In this document: positions 8,236 to 20,321 of the stretch, in pieces | Layout: the number at the start of each line of letters is the position of its first letter | Position numbering within the stretch: the stretch's first letter is position 1 | Source of the DNA: Lactobacillus kimbladii | Lineage (GTDB): Bacteria > Bacillota > Bacilli > Lactobacillales > Lactobacillaceae | Direction of reading: 5' to 3' | Length of the DNA: 64,000 bases | NCBI RefSeq assembly: GCF_014323605.1 | Contig: NZ_SCMB01000001.1 | Location: forward strand, 1-64,000 | Translations under genes and position numbers: made by a program | The notes under the pieces: generated by a model | What the model was told of the DNA's origin: nothing | Database searches by the model: none | Seen by the model: only the letters and a program-made list of their open reading frames with translations

Positions 8236-10116
8236 TTAATCTTTCTTAAACATTTTGCGTAAATCTTTTTTCCTTAGGCGCACAATTACCAAATTACCCT
8301 TTGCATCATGATACGGATCAGAAATTTGCCTCAAATTTGTCAAAATTTCGCCACAATCTGCAGATGTCAATTTTTTGCGCCCTGCAACTTCCCTTTGAGC
8401 TTGGTCTGCTGCTATTCTTTTAATTAAATTTTGAGAATCACTGTCATCTATGTTTAAAAACGTGTCTAAAATTGTACGCACAGAATGTTCGACGTCTTTG
8501 CCTAACCAAGTGGGATAAGACCTCAAGATAAAGGTATCTTGCCCAAAGTCTTCTAAAAAAATGCCAATTTTTTGAATGTCTGCCAACTTATCTTTTATTT
8601 GTAGAAATTCTAAATTGCCAAATTCTAAAATTAAAGGACTCAATAAACCTTGCTGGCTGATTTTAGAACTAGACAATTCGAGCATAATCTTTTTAAAAGA
8701 AAGCAGTCTTCTGGCAGCAACCTGATCAATTAAATATAAGTCATCATTACTTGCAGCAATAATATATACTTTAGTCTGACCTACAAAACTTAGCTCGGGT
8801 AAACTACTTGCCAGTAATTCATCCCCTGTAGAAATTATCCCACTATTAGATTGCTTACTTGTAAAAGGCGTCAACTGACATTGCTTTTTTACATTATCTG
8901 TCCAAGTTGCAGTAAACAGATAACGATCATCATCTCGCGGGGTATCTAAATTCACATACTGGGTATGTTGAATATGCTGGATTTTTTCAGGTACTGCTTC
9001 ATTAATTTGGTCAGTTTGAGTTTCAGGTCTTTTAGTTTCAACCACGTTTTTATTTAAATTAAATTTTAACTGATCAACTAAAGTATCCTCTGTAGCATTA
9101 TTCAAATTGCTGATGGCATCAGATTTTGTTTCATTTTTCAAAAGCACACTGCTGATTGCATTTGTTATCAAACGACTTAATTCAGTTTCTTTAGATAAAC
9201 GTACTTCTCTTTTTGTAGGGTGCACGTTAACATCTACCAATAGCGGATCAGTTTTTATCTTAACAACAGCTATCGGATAATGTTTAGCAGCAAGATTATT
9301 ACCATAACCATCCCTCACTGCACTCGCTAACTTGAAGTTTCTAATGTAACGACCATTGAGTAAAATGGAAATGAAATTACGCGTAGATCTGGTAAGTTCA
9401 GGATTAGAAATCAAGCCACTTATCTCAAAGTCATTATCACTGCCTTTAAATGACAACATTTTTTCTGCAATATTTCTGCCATAAACACTAGAAACCGTTT
9501 GCCGTAAATTATTGTTGCCAGCTGTTCTTAGTAATATGCGACCTTCGTTCATCAATGTAAATGCAATTTCAGGATAGCCTAACGCAATCCGATTAATAAT
9601 ATCCACAATTTTCATAATTTCAGTTCTCGGACTACGTAAATATTTCAATCGCGCCGGCGTGTTATAAAATAAATCTTTAACAGTAATCTGTGTACCTTTT
9701 CTGGCAGCCGCATCCTCCTGTGCTTTTTTAAATCCACCCGCAAACTCGGCGCGCGTACCTATTTCATTAGAAGAATTAGTTAAAATTTCGACATGACTGA
9801 CTGCAGCAATTGAGGCTAAGGCTTCCCCCCTAAAACCTAATGTATTGACATTAAATAAGTCATGCTCATTTGCAATCTTACTGGTCGCGTACCTGGTAAA
9901 AGCAAGATCAATCTGATCACTATCAATTCCGGAGCCGTTATCCTGAACTACAATTTGCTTTAAACCGGCATCAGTGAATTCAATTCTAATTCTGCTGCTA
10001 CCTGCGTCAATTGCATTTTCAACCAGCTCCTTTACCACGCTGGCAGGTCTTTCAATTACTTCTCCAGCTGCTATCTGATTAGAGAGGTTGACCGAAAGCT
10101 CATGTATTTTAGCCAT
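8236..10116 (-). CDS. mutL: DNA mismatch repair protein MutL with degenerate endonuclease domain
   Basis: Mismatch-repair matchmaker linking MutS to downstream steps. The N-terminal GHKL ATPase is intact: [10 protein letters not shown] near 34, DNGSGID near 58, [10 protein letters not shown] near 92, and the transducer HPTKREVRL near 300. The C-terminal domain is recognisable, but the metal-binding motifs of MutL endonucleases are missing. Where the family has DQHA-x2-E-x4-E this protein reads [11 protein letters not shown] (464-474), the Cys/Lys-rich motif reads AADQAQRE (about 569), and the CPHGRP motif reads DAKGNL (about 604). It is therefore probably a non-nicking MutL. The start is 2 nt after the mutS stop. 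Confidence 0.93.
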   Translation of the reverse strand: MAKIHELSVNLSNQIAAGEVIERPASVVKELVENAIDAGSSRIRIEFTDAGLKQIVVQDNGSGIDSDQIDLAFTRYATSKIANEHDLFNVNTLGFRGEALASIAAVSHVEILTNSSNEIGTRAEFAGGFKKAQEDAAARKGTQITVKDLFYNTPARLKYLRSPRTEIMKIVDIINRIALGYPEIAFTLMNEGRILLRTAGNNNLRQTVSSVYGRNIAEKMLSFKGSDNDFEISGLISNPELTRSTRNFISILLNGRYIRNFKLASAVRDGYGNNLAAKHYPIAVVKIKTDPLLVDVNVHPTKREVRLSKETELSRLITNAISSVLLKNETKSDAISNLNNATEDTLVDQLKFNLNKNVVETKRPETQTDQINEAVPEKIQHIQHTQYVNLDTPRDDDRYLFTATWTDNVKKQCQLTPFTSKQSNSGIISTGDELLASSLPELSFVGQTKVYIIAASNDDLYLIDQVAARRLLSFKKIMLELSSSKISQQGLLSPLILEFGNLEFLQIKDKLADIQKIGIFLEDFGQDTFILRSYPTWLGKDVEHSVRTILDTFLNIDDSDSQNLIKRIAADQAQREVAGRKKLTSADCGEILTNLRQISDPYHDAKGNLVIVRLRKKDLRKMFKKD

Positions 10117-10118
10117 GA

Positions 10119-12725
10119 CTAGTTCTCATCCTTTAAATCTTCTTGCCAGTTTTCGACTAGCTGCATCACTTGCAACGGCGTTTGATCAGCTAAATAAAGA
10201 TTAGAAATTTCATCTAGGATATCTTTTTCTTTGTCAGTTAATTCTTCTTTAGAATCTAATGGTGTTTCAACAGGCTCAGATTCTCCTGTTTCACTAACTG
10301 AACTAAACAAATCCAGCTGCGTGGAAGCTGGGTCCAAATTACTTCCTTGAGCTTCAAGCCTATTAAGCAACTTGGTAGCTTTTCGTAAAACTTTTCTCGG
10401 TAATCCGGCAAGTTGAGCAACGTGAATGCCATAACTTTGATCAGCAGGTCCAGGTAAAATTTTATGAAGAAAGATCAATTTACCGTTTTCTTCAGTTGCC
10501 CCCACATGAATATTCTTTAAATGAGGCAGTGTCTGTTCCATCGCCGTTAGCTCATGGAAGTGAGTCGCAAACAACACTTTAGCCCCAACCTCATCATGTA
10601 GATACTGGACAATAGCACCAGCAAGGGCCATACCATCATAGGTTGCCGTTCCCCGGCCAATTTCATCAAATAACACCAGGCTCCTCTTAGTCGCATGCTG
10701 TAATGCATCGTTAGCTTCGGTCATTTCGACCATAAAGGTACTTTGTCCGGAAATTAAATCGTCTGCTGCACCAATTCTGGTAAAAATTTGGTCAAAAATA
10801 GGCAAATCTGCACTATCTGCTGGCACAAACGAACCAATTTGAGCCATCACGGCAATAAGTGCCATCTGCCTCATATAAGTGCTTTTTCCAGACATATTAG
10901 GACCAGTTATCAGAAAAATGTCTGTATTTTCTGTTAATTTTACATCGTTAGGAATAAAAGAGCCTGCCTTCATCACCTGTTCAACTACAGGGTGACGTCC
11001 CATGATAACTTTAACATCCTGATTATCAGTATGAAATTGTGGTCTGCAGTAATTATTATCTTCAGCTACTTGAGCAAAAGAGCAGAAAACATCAAGCTCT
11101 GCCACTTGTCCAGCCAACTTTTGCAATGCTGGAATGTATTTCTTAACTTCTTCTCTTAACTTCACAAACAAATCATATTCTAAATCCGTCGATTTGGTCT
11201 GTGCTTCCAAAATCAGATTTTCATGTTCTTTAAGTTCTGGAGTAATGTAGCGTTCAGCATTAGTCAGGGTTTGTTTACGGGTATACCGATCAAGAGGTAC
11301 TTTGCCCTTATTAGAATTTGTAACTTGAATATAATAACCAAAAACCTTGTTGTAACCAACTTTTAAATTCTCAATACCAGTTTTGGCCCGTTCATCCTGC
11401 TCCATTTCAGTCAACCATTTTTTACCATTATTCATGGCATCCCGGTAGCGATCAAGTTGACTATCAACACCATCTTTGATTAATCCGCCTTCAGTCGTCA
11501 GAACTGGAGGCTGATCAACAATGGTATCTGTAATTAATTTAGCAATGCCTTTTAACGGATCAATTTGTCTGGCAAAATTTTGCAGATTTTTATTATCAGC
11601 TTTTTGGATTGCTGTCAAAATCGTTGGCACGGCATTGAGAGAGTGAGCCAACTGCAATAACTCGCGGGCATTGACATTGCCAAAAGCAATGCGCCCAGTT
11701 AAACGTTCCAGATCATAAACCCCTTTTAGAGCATCGTTAATATTTTCTCGCGTAAAATATTCATCAATTAAGGCCTGCACCATTTCTTGCCGTTTATTTA
11801 GCTGCTCAATTGACAAAAGTGGCCGATCCAGCCATTGTTTTAACAGCCGTCCACCCATTGCAGTATGCGTTTTATCCAGAACCCAAAAAAGGGAACCCAT
11901 TTTTTTGCCGGTTTTCGCAGATGCTGTTAACTCTAAATTATCCCGTACGGTGTGCGACATTTGTAAATATTGATTGACTTCATAACTTTTTGCTACTTGT
12001 AAATGGGCTAAACTGCGGCGCTGCGTCTGCAATAAATAACCTACAAGTTGTTTTACAGCAGCTTTTTCGGCAGAATTAGTTAAATTTTGTTCAGCAAATG
12101 AAATCTCTGCATGTTTGCCAGTTAATTCTACGGGCTCTGACACCGTAATATTAGCTTTATTGAGAAAATCACTATCCTTGTCACTTAAGTGACCATTAAA
12201 AACAACTTCGCGCGTTCGCAGCGAAAGCAACTCATTTGAAACAGCAGCAAAGCTTTTTAAATGTGTAGCGTAAATTTCACCAGTGGATAAGTCACTGTAT
12301 GCCAGTCCAAAGCAACTTTTGGTAGTTACAACCGATGTAAGATAATTTGATTCTTTAGCTTCACTGGGCTTGTCATTCATTAAAGTTCCGGGAGTCACAA
12401 GTTGAATTATACCCCGTTTAACCATCCCTTTAGCTTGTTTAGGATCTTCGAGCTGTTCACACAAAGCTACCTTGTAGCCTTTTTCAACCAAAGTATCTAC
12501 ATAGGATTGGACTGCTACATGCGGAACTCCTGCCATTGGAACAGGGTTTTCAGCTTTATTAGATCTGTGAGTCAAAGTTAATTCTAAAATTTGAGCACCT
12601 TTGACTGCATCATCTTCAAATAATTCATAAAAATCGCCCACCCGATAAAAAAGGAAAGCATCGGGATATTGCTTTTTAATTTCGTGATATTGCTCCATCA
12701 TCGGAGTCAGGTTTGTTTGCGCCAT
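10119..12725 (-). CDS. mutS: DNA mismatch recognition protein MutS
   Basis: Binds mismatches and small loops, then slides as an ATP-bound clamp and recruits MutL. The mismatch-probing GDFYELF (Phe/Glu wedge) lies near residue 33, Walker [12 protein letters not shown] near 610, Walker [15 protein letters not shown] near 690, and the C-terminal dimer region with [12 protein letters not shown] near 755. I start it at ATG 12725 (868 aa), which has AGAAGGGG just upstream; an upstream in-frame start at 12746 would add only MQKRRGI. First gene of the mutS-mutL-ruvA-ruvB-yajC string. Confidence 0.95.
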   Translation of the reverse strand: MAQTNLTPMMEQYHEIKKQYPDAFLFYRVGDFYELFEDDAVKGAQILELTLTHRSNKAENPVPMAGVPHVAVQSYVDTLVEKGYKVALCEQLEDPKQAKGMVKRGIIQLVTPGTLMNDKPSEAKESNYLTSVVTTKSCFGLAYSDLSTGEIYATHLKSFAAVSNELLSLRTREVVFNGHLSDKDSDFLNKANITVSEPVELTGKHAEISFAEQNLTNSAEKAAVKQLVGYLLQTQRRSLAHLQVAKSYEVNQYLQMSHTVRDNLELTASAKTGKKMGSLFWVLDKTHTAMGGRLLKQWLDRPLLSIEQLNKRQEMVQALIDEYFTRENINDALKGVYDLERLTGRIAFGNVNARELLQLAHSLNAVPTILTAIQKADNKNLQNFARQIDPLKGIAKLITDTIVDQPPVLTTEGGLIKDGVDSQLDRYRDAMNNGKKWLTEMEQDERAKTGIENLKVGYNKVFGYYIQVTNSNKGKVPLDRYTRKQTLTNAERYITPELKEHENLILEAQTKSTDLEYDLFVKLREEVKKYIPALQKLAGQVAELDVFCSFAQVAEDNNYCRPQFHTDNQDVKVIMGRHPVVEQVMKAGSFIPNDVKLTENTDIFLITGPNMSGKSTYMRQMALIAVMAQIGSFVPADSADLPIFDQIFTRIGAADDLISGQSTFMVEMTEANDALQHATKRSLVLFDEIGRGTATYDGMALAGAIVQYLHDEVGAKVLFATHFHELTAMEQTLPHLKNIHVGATEENGKLIFLHKILPGPADQSYGIHVAQLAGLPRKVLRKATKLLNRLEAQGSNLDPASTQLDLFSSVSETGESEPVETPLDSKEELTDKEKDILDEISNLYLADQTPLQVMQLVENWQEDLKDEN

Positions 12726-12783
12726 TATTCCCCTTCTTTTCTGCATTACTGTTATTATTATACGCTAAAGTTCTTATTAAAAG

Positions 12784-12814
12784 AAAAAAGACCGCAAGTA
12801 AAACGATCTCTTTT
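12784..12814 (-). terminator. Intrinsic terminator after pcp
   Basis: AAAAGAGATCG and CGGTCTTTTTT (- strand) pair with one or two G-U wobbles around a TTTTACTTG loop, followed by more T. It ends the DUF969-DUF979-pcp transcript ahead of mutS. Confidence 0.65.
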
Positions 12815-12860
12815 CACAATATGTTTTTTTGCCGCAGTGATTGCTTTCTTTTTAAAAAAT

Positions 12861-13508
12861 TTAAGCAATGTGGCCTTCAATACTTTGTAAATCTTTTTTG
12901 CCATCCATTTTCACAATAGCGCTAATTGCTGCAGTAATGCCTTTTACATCATCTGCTAGGCTAAGACAAGGAGTTTCAGGTTTAGCAACAACTTGCTCAG
13001 GTAAATACGGAATGTGCATAAATCCAGCCTTTAAGTTACGAAATTCCTTGTCAATCATATACTGCACTTGATACATAATATGATTGCAGACAAAAGTCCC
13101 TGCAGTTGTTGAAACAGAGCTTGGCAATCCAGCTTCCCGAATTGCACGTGCCATCGCTTTTACAGGAAGTTGTGTGAAATATGCGTTTTGTCCATCTTCA
13201 TGAATAGGACTAGCAACTGGTTGATAACCTTTGTTATCAGCAATACGGCCATCATCAAAATTAATAGCTACTCGTTCTGGAGTCAAAGCATAACGACCAC
13301 CAGCTTGACCGATATTTAAAACATAATCTGGTTTTTCCTTAAGAATAGCTTCATGAACTACTTCTGCACAGTCGCCAAAAACTGTTGGTATTTCGAGTTT
13401 AACGATCTTTGCACCAGCAATTTCATCATCCAGCCGTTTAACTGCTTCAATTGCAGGATTAATCTTATCTTCGCCAAAGGGATCAAAACCTGTTACAAGA
13501 ATTTTCAT
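12861..13508 (-). CDS. pcp: Pyrrolidone-carboxylate (pyroglutamyl) peptidase, C15 family
   Basis: Cysteine peptidase that removes N-terminal pyroglutamate from peptides, cytoplasmic. The expected triad is visible: Glu in [10 protein letters not shown] near residue 80, Cys in [10 protein letters not shown] near 142, and His in [10 protein letters not shown] near 165. 215 aa is the normal length. ATG start with AAGGAG. It is the last gene of an operon after two membrane proteins (DUF979, DUF969), which probably import its substrate or handle the 5-oxoproline it releases. Confidence 0.95.
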   Translation of the reverse strand: MKILVTGFDPFGEDKINPAIEAVKRLDDEIAGAKIVKLEIPTVFGDCAEVVHEAILKEKPDYVLNIGQAGGRYALTPERVAINFDDGRIADNKGYQPVASPIHEDGQNAYFTQLPVKAMARAIREAGLPSSVSTTAGTFVCNHIMYQVQYMIDKEFRNLKAGFMHIPYLPEQVVAKPETPCLSLADDVKGITAAISAIVKMDGKKDLQSIEGHIA

Positions 13509-13528
13509 TATCTTTTCTCCTTACTATC

Positions 13529-14452
13529 TTAAAAAGCTAAAAAGTACATTAGAATAATTTGAATGAGCAACATGCTAATTGCAATCGGAAATTGTTGCTT
13601 GATTACACCTAATTGATCTTTCATTTCCATTAATGCAACTGGCAAAGTATTAAAGTTGGCTGCCATTGGGGTAAGCAATGTACCGCAGTATCCAGATGTC
13701 ATTCCTAATGCCGCAACTACAATCGGTGAACCACCTTGGGCGACAACGAAAGGAATGCCAATCCCTGCTGTAATAACTGCAAACGCAGCAAATGCATTAC
13801 CCATAATTGCTGTAAATAATGCCATAGCAATACAATAAAGCGCAACTCCTAATAAATGGTTTCCAATAGGAAAAAGACCAGAAATAGCCTTGGCAGTCAC
13901 TTGTCCTACACCTGAAGCTGTAAATACCACGCCCAAAGTAGCGAGTAATTGTGGTAAAATTCCGGCAGAGCCGACAGAACGCACCATTCTTTGTGTATCT
14001 TCGTAGACTACTTTAGTATTCGATTTAGTCAAAATTTGTGCAACAACAAGTGAAACAATAGCTGCTACACCGATACCTACTTGACCACCTAAATTAGTAA
14101 ATTGGGCTATGACCAAAGCTAAAACTGCCAGCAGGATACTTGGTAAGAAAATCCAGTTGCCAATGCGTTTAACCGTTTTTTGAGCAACTTTTTCATCTAA
14201 ATCCTTTATGTGTCCTACACGCACTTGTTTAAACAAAGATAATAAAGCAATGATCAGGATAATGCCACCATTAATTGCATTTGGCAACCACTGTCCAGCA
14301 CAGAAAAGCACTGCAAACAAAAGCCAAAATATTCCAGTACCCCAACGGACTGGATTAGATTGATCACGCCAAGATTCAATAGCAGCAGCGAGGAAAAAAA
14401 GGCCAATTAAAATATAGAATGCAAGTAAAATATTATTAATTAAAGTTTCCAT
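13529..14452 (-). CDS. DUF979 family membrane protein
   Basis: 307-residue integral membrane protein with about nine hydrophobic segments and the Gly/Ala-rich loops of ion-coupled carriers (GYCGTLLTPMAANFNTLP near 255). It resembles the DUF979 family, which is commonly encoded beside DUF969 and pcp in lactobacilli and streptococci (family knowledge). Together the two probably form one permease. The neighbouring pyroglutamyl peptidase makes pyroglutamyl peptides or 5-oxoproline plausible substrates, but this is inference from context only. It starts 8 nt after DUF969. Confidence 0.8.
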   Translation of the reverse strand: METLINNILLAFYILIGLFFLAAAIESWRDQSNPVRWGTGIFWLLFAVLFCAGQWLPNAINGGIILIIALLSLFKQVRVGHIKDLDEKVAQKTVKRIGNWIFLPSILLAVLALVIAQFTNLGGQVGIGVAAIVSLVVAQILTKSNTKVVYEDTQRMVRSVGSAGILPQLLATLGVVFTASGVGQVTAKAISGLFPIGNHLLGVALYCIAMALFTAIMGNAFAAFAVITAGIGIPFVVAQGGSPIVVAALGMTSGYCGTLLTPMAANFNTLPVALMEMKDQLGVIKQQFPIAISMLLIQIILMYFLAF

Positions 14453-14460
14453 TGTTTCTC

Positions 14461-15129
14461 CTATTTTTCTTTCTTCTTCATTAGCTTTTGGTCAAATGCG
14501 TGATTGTAGAACAAGCATAAAATATAGCTAATAATTGCGACTGGGAAGGTATATAAAACTATTCCAGATGGATCTACAGGATGACCGAGCGATTTCATTG
14601 TACTTGCAATAAGTAAAACACTTGAGGAAGCCACAAACAGGTTTTGCGCAAAGAAATTACCAAAATTTTCTGTTGCAGCAGCTCTTCCTTTAATTTGGTC
14701 TACTTCTAGAGGAGTCAATTCGCTATTAACCTTACCGGCCGCTTGCGCCATTGGATTAATCAATGGCGCAATAAACTGGACGTGTCCTTGTAATGAAATA
14801 CCAAAGGCACCGGCAATTTCACGAATGGCCTGATAAATATCGAATATACGACCAGGTGTCAGTTTTTTCATTTTTTTAATTAAATTAACAGCGGCTTGTT
14901 TTAAACCATGTCTTTCTAAAATTCCAATAGTTGGTAAAGTGAGAAAGAAAAGAGAAACCATTCTGTTATCCATAAATCCTTTACCTAGAATTGTCAAAAA
15001 TGAGGTAAAATCTATTCCTGAAACTAATGCCGTAACTAAAGCAGAAATTACGACTACAGCTATTGTATCAAGCCCCAAGGCAAACCCTAACACTATAACA
15101 ACAATACCCAACAAACTTAAATATTCCAC
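14461..15129 (-). CDS. DUF969 family membrane protein
   Basis: 222-residue polytopic membrane protein with about six hydrophobic segments. The N-terminal helix is followed by DNRMVSLFFLTLPTIGILERHGL and a conserved-looking polar stretch (GRAAATENFGNFFAQNLFVA). It matches the DUF969 partner of DUF979. The start is GTG with AAAGGAA upstream. First gene of the DUF969-DUF979-pcp operon. A small dyad ATCTTGGTTAAGAT lies within the 40 bp upstream (near 15155) and may be a regulator site. Transport activity is inferred, not shown. Confidence 0.8.
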   Translation of the reverse strand: MEYLSLLGIVVIVLGFALGLDTIAVVVISALVTALVSGIDFTSFLTILGKGFMDNRMVSLFFLTLPTIGILERHGLKQAAVNLIKKMKKLTPGRIFDIYQAIREIAGAFGISLQGHVQFIAPLINPMAQAAGKVNSELTPLEVDQIKGRAAATENFGNFFAQNLFVASSSVLLIASTMKSLGHPVDPSGIVLYTFPVAIISYILCLFYNHAFDQKLMKKKEK

Positions 15130-15182
15130 TAATGTTCCTTTCTAGTGAATAATCTTAACCAAGATAAACTAAAAATGAATTG

Positions 15183-15230
15183 TAACAAAAAAATCCTACT
15201 AGCAAGCTCCACAGGATTGCTAGTAGGATT
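15183..15230 (-). terminator. Intrinsic terminator after groEL
   Basis: AAATCCTACTAGCAA (15191-15205) is complementary to TTGCTAGTAGGATTT (15217-15231). On the - strand the hairpin is followed by TTTTTTGTT. It closes the groESL transcript. Confidence 0.85.
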
Positions 15231-15255
15231 TATTAATTAACTAATAAAAACTAAA

Positions 15256-16899
<1,644 letters not shown>

Positions 16900-16903
16900 T
16901 TAA

Positions 16904-17188
16904 TTACTTAACAATTGCTAAAATATCTTTTTCATGAAGGACTAAATACTTTTCGTCATCGTATTTGACATCAGTGCCTGAATATTTGTCATATAAAACA
17001 ACGTCACCCTTTTTAACAGTCATAGGAATTTTACTGCCATTTTCAGCATAACTGCCTTCACCAACAGCAACAACTTCACCTTCTGTTGGCTTTTGTTTAG
17101 CATTAGAAGCCAGGACGATTCCGCCTACAGTTTTCTCTTCTTCTTCTTTAACTTTAACGATCACGCGATCACCAATTGGTTGTAACAC
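16904..17188 (-). CDS. groES: 10 kDa co-chaperonin GroES
   Basis: Lid of the GroEL chamber. 94 aa with the family opening [12 protein letters not shown], the mobile loop ([18 protein letters not shown], 21-38), and the C-terminal [19 protein letters not shown]. The start is GTG at 17188, with GGAGGG 7-8 nt upstream; no ATG is available. First gene of the groESL operon; one CIRCE element sits in its 5' untranslated region. Confidence 0.97.
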   Translation of the reverse strand: MLQPIGDRVIVKVKEEEEKTVGGIVLASNAKQKPTEGEVVAVGEGSYAENGSKIPMTVKKGDVVLYDKYSGTDVKYDDEKYLVLHEKDILAIVK

Positions 17189-17233
17189 GTTTGTCCCTCC
17201 TAAAATTAAATTATTAATCTATTTTACGTGTCA

Positions 17234-17260
17234 TTAGCACTCCTATTCATCAAGTGCTAA
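17234..17260 (-). promoter_or_regulatory. CIRCE element, promoter-proximal (groES 5' UTR)
   Basis: TTAGCACTC (17234-17242), nine spacer bases, then AAGTGCTAA (17252-17260). This matches the HrcA operator TTAGCACTC-N9-GAGTGCTAA with one mismatch. It lies downstream of the predicted transcription start. Confidence 0.93.
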
Positions 17261-17272
17261 CTTACATTTATG

Positions 17273-17301
17273 ATAATAACCCCTTTTCATAAAAAATGCA
17301 A
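17273..17301 (-). promoter_or_regulatory. groESL vegetative promoter
   Basis: On the - strand TTGCAT (-35, 17296-17301) and TATTAT (-10, 17273-17278) are separated by exactly 17 bp. The two CIRCE elements lie on either side of it. Confidence 0.8.
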
Positions 17302-17308
17302 GAAAAAA

Positions 17309-17335
17309 TTAGCACTTTGAGTAAAAAAGTGCTAA
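17309..17335 (-). promoter_or_regulatory. CIRCE element, upstream of the -35 box
   Basis: TTAGCACTT, nine bases, AAGTGCTAA: a perfectly symmetric CIRCE variant 7 bp upstream of the groESL -35 and 14 bp past the rex stop codon. It gives a second HrcA site, so HrcA could bracket the promoter. Confidence 0.9.
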
Positions 17336-17349
17336 TTGTATTTTTATAG

Positions 17350-17985
17350 CTACTTTTTCTTATCTGAGTCAAGGAAGTAAATTAGAGTTTGTAATTCCGT
17401 TGCCAAATCAACGTTCTGGATTCTAATACCACTTGGAGCAGACAAACGAATTGGCGTGAAATTCATAATTCCTCGAATACCGGCTTCAACCATATCATCA
17501 GCAGTCTTTTGTGCTGTCGTGGAAGGAACAGTCAAAATTGCAATAGAAATCTGCTGGTCACTGAGCTGTTTTTTTAGTTCACTCATGTCATAAACAGGCA
17601 CGCCACTGAGAATCTTGCCTGTAATTTTATCATCTATATCAAAAGCACATGAAATACGAATATTGTTTGTACGCTTGAAATTATAGTTTAATAACGCATG
17701 GCCTAAATTACCAACGCCAACCAGGGCAACATTTGTTAAGGTATCTTGATTTAAAATCTTTTTAAAAAAGGAAAGCAAACTTTTTACATCATAACCATAA
17801 CCACGTTTTCCCAATGCACCAAAGTATGAAAAATCACGTCTGATTGAAGCACTATCTACTTGAACAGCCTCAGATAATTCAGTTGAGGATACCTTTTCTT
17901 TACCAGCCTCATTTAAAATTATCAGGTAGCGGTAATATAGCGGCAATCTTTTAGCCGTAGCCGTGGGTATTTTGATTTTTTCCAT
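17350..17985 (-). CDS. rex: Redox-sensing transcriptional repressor Rex
   Basis: Senses the NADH/NAD+ ratio and represses fermentation genes when NAD+ is high. 211 aa: N-terminal winged helix ([24 protein letters not shown] split across about 36-57) and a Rossmann domain with [10 protein letters not shown] near 88-97. In the leader, TTGTGAA (18024-18030) and TTCACAA (18088-18094) are good Rex half-sites, placed either side of a candidate promoter (TTTGCA, 17 bp, GATAAA). Autoregulation is therefore plausible but unproven. The order ABC-F, rex, groES-groEL resembles that of B. subtilis. Confidence 0.93.
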   Translation of the reverse strand: MEKIKIPTATAKRLPLYYRYLIILNEAGKEKVSSTELSEAVQVDSASIRRDFSYFGALGKRGYGYDVKSLLSFFKKILNQDTLTNVALVGVGNLGHALLNYNFKRTNNIRISCAFDIDDKITGKILSGVPVYDMSELKKQLSDQQISIAILTVPSTTAQKTADDMVEAGIRGIMNFTPIRLSAPSGIRIQNVDLATELQTLIYFLDSDKKK

Positions 17986-18262
17986 TTAAAAAGCCTCCAA
18001 CTTGATTAAGTATATATTTTGTTTTGTGAATTTTTCAGCAATTACTACTATTTTATCTATAAATTTGCGCCATTTGCAAACATTTTTTTCACAATCTATC
18101 AAATTTTAGCATAATAGTAACAGGTTTGATAATAGAAATTTATTTTTTTACTCTTTTAATTAAAAAATGCTTCTTTTTTACATTTATTTCCTATATTTAT
18201 CAATCAAACTCTCCCACAAGAATTTTGCTACGTATGCTAAAATGGTTTCTAGGTGAAAAATT

Positions 18263-20182
18263 ATGATAATTGCTCAAGGACACGATTTAGAAAAACAATT
18301 CGGTGCCAACACATTATTTAAAAACGTCAATTTTTCAATTGACTCAAATGCAAGAATAGGTCTCATTGGACCCAATGGTGTCGGTAAAACGACATTGCTT
18401 AAGATTATGACCGGCGAAGAAGAAGCCACACATGGCGACTTTACCATCAATAAAAATATAGATGTCGGCTATATTGCTCAAGAAAATGATTTAAATGAAA
18501 ATAAAACTATTTGGGATGAAATGTTGTCTGTTTTTACCCCTTTAATTAATATGGGTAAAAAAATAAGTGAATTACAAGAAGAAATGTCTGCAAATCCACA
18601 AAAAAATGACCTGCTAAAACAATATGACCAATTGCAATACAGCTTCGAACAACAGGGAGGATACACCTACCAGGCCGATATCAAGAGTGTTTTAAATGGC
18701 TTTAATTTTCCTGAAGCAACTTGGACTAAAAAGGTTGGCAGCCTTTCCGGTGGAGAAAAAACACGGCTTTCTTTTGTCAAGTTATTATTACGCAAACCCC
18801 CGTTATTATTACTTGATGAACCTACAAACTATCTGGATTTAGACACACTAGACTGGCTTGAAAACTATCTTAAAAACTATTCTGGTGCTATTTTGGTAGT
18901 TTCCCATGATCAATATTTTTTGGATAATTTAGCAACACAGATTTTTGAATTACAATTTGGCAAATTAACTGTGTTTAAGGGAAATTATTCTGCCTACGTT
19001 GCTGAGCGGCAATTGCGTGACCGCCAACAAGAAGAAGCATACGAAAAACAACAAGAAAAAATCAAAAAAGACGAAGAATTTATTCAAAAAAATATTGTCA
19101 GAGCCAAAACTACTAAGAGAGCACAAAGCCGGCGCAAGCAATTGGAGAAAATGGATAGGATTACTCCCCCAAAGCACAAAAATAAAGTGCGCATAAATTT
19201 CCAAAGCGAAAGGCCTTCAGGTAAAGAAGTATTAATTTTGCGTGATTTAACAATTGGCTACCCCACAAAAACAATGGTTCACGGTATTTCCCTGCAAATA
19301 AATAAAGGCGACCGCATAGCCGTAATTGGTCAAAATGGTATTGGTAAATCAACTTTACTTAAAACCGTGATGAAGGAGTTAAAGCCGAAAAAAGGCTCAA
19401 TTAAATATGGAGCATCCCTTGATATCGGCTATTATGATCAGGAACTTCAGGGACTTGATCCGACTAAAACGGTAATCGATACAGTTTGGGACCGGCACAA
19501 AACAATGCCTGAAAAAGATGTGAGGTCGATTTTAGCCAGTTTTTTGTTTACGGCAAAAGATATTGATAAAACTGTCGGGCAACTTTCAGGTGGTCAAAAG
19601 GCCAGATTAACATTAACGGTTTTGTCACTAGAACATAATAACTTTCTGCTGATGGACGAACCTACTAACCACTTGGATCTTGAAGCCAAGGAGGTTTTAG
19701 AACAGGCACTACAGAGCTATGATGGTACTTTACTTTTCGTTTCCCACGACCGCTATTTCATCAATCAGTTAGCAAATAAGATTGTAGAAATTAAAAACGG
19801 TATTGCTCAAGTATATGAGGGTGATTATAGCTATTATTTAGATGAAAAAAGCAAGCAAAATATTGTTTTAGAGAACGAGTCGGCAGAAAACGATACGGCA
19901 GCAAAAGTAGACGAAAATAAAAACAAGCTTTCTTATCAAGAGCAAAAGTTGCGCGATTCACAAAAGCGCAAATTACAAAGAGAAGTTGAAAATACCGAAA
20001 ATAAAATTGACAAGCTTGAAAAGGGACAAAAAGATATTCAATCTCAAATGGCTGATCCTGCAATTGCCACTAATTTTGACAAATTAGGTCCATTGCAAGA
20101 ACAGCTCACTGAGGTGCAAAAACAATTGGACGATGCAAATGTTGCTTGGGAAAAAGCATTAACGGATTTAGAAAACTTTTAA
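18263..20182 (+). CDS. ABC-F family ATPase (YdiF-like, ribosome-associated)
   Basis: Soluble tandem ATP-binding protein of 639 aa without membrane segments, as in ABC-F translation factors that act at the ribosomal E site. Two complete ABC cassettes: Walker A GPNGVGKTT (about 36) and GQNGIGKST (about 357), signatures LSGGEKTRL and LSGGQKARL, Walker B DEPTNYLD and DEPTNHLD. Between them lies a charged helical linker (P-site tether), and a Lys/Glu-rich coiled-coil tail ends the protein. The start is ATG; an extended -10 (TATGCTAAAAT) lies about 25 bp upstream. Divergent from rex. The substrate or antibiotic link is unknown. Confidence 0.9.
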   Translation: MIIAQGHDLEKQFGANTLFKNVNFSIDSNARIGLIGPNGVGKTTLLKIMTGEEEATHGDFTINKNIDVGYIAQENDLNENKTIWDEMLSVFTPLINMGKKISELQEEMSANPQKNDLLKQYDQLQYSFEQQGGYTYQADIKSVLNGFNFPEATWTKKVGSLSGGEKTRLSFVKLLLRKPPLLLLDEPTNYLDLDTLDWLENYLKNYSGAILVVSHDQYFLDNLATQIFELQFGKLTVFKGNYSAYVAERQLRDRQQEEAYEKQQEKIKKDEEFIQKNIVRAKTTKRAQSRRKQLEKMDRITPPKHKNKVRINFQSERPSGKEVLILRDLTIGYPTKTMVHGISLQINKGDRIAVIGQNGIGKSTLLKTVMKELKPKKGSIKYGASLDIGYYDQELQGLDPTKTVIDTVWDRHKTMPEKDVRSILASFLFTAKDIDKTVGQLSGGQKARLTLTVLSLEHNNFLLMDEPTNHLDLEAKEVLEQALQSYDGTLLFVSHDRYFINQLANKIVEIKNGIAQVYEGDYSYYLDEKSKQNIVLENESAENDTAAKVDENKNKLSYQEQKLRDSQKRKLQREVENTENKIDKLEKGQKDIQSQMADPAIATNFDKLGPLQEQLTEVQKQLDDANVAWEKALTDLENF

Positions 20183-20214
20183 TAATACTTGATGACTTTT
20201 AAATTTTTAGATAT

Positions 20215-20270
20215 AAAAAGAGCTAATAAAATTTACGTTTCATTTTCGTAATCTTTTAGCTCTTTTAATA
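20215..20270. terminator. Bidirectional terminator between ABC-F gene and PTS operon
   Basis: AAAAGAGCTAA (20216-20226) and TTAGCTCTTTT (20256-20266) form an 11-bp stem; an inner TACG/CGTA pair lies in the loop. T or A tails flank both sides, so it can end both converging transcripts. Confidence 0.8.
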
Positions 20271-20321
20271 TTCAAAATTTAATATTGAGAATTATTCACT
20301 AAATGTTAAAGCTTTTAAAAT

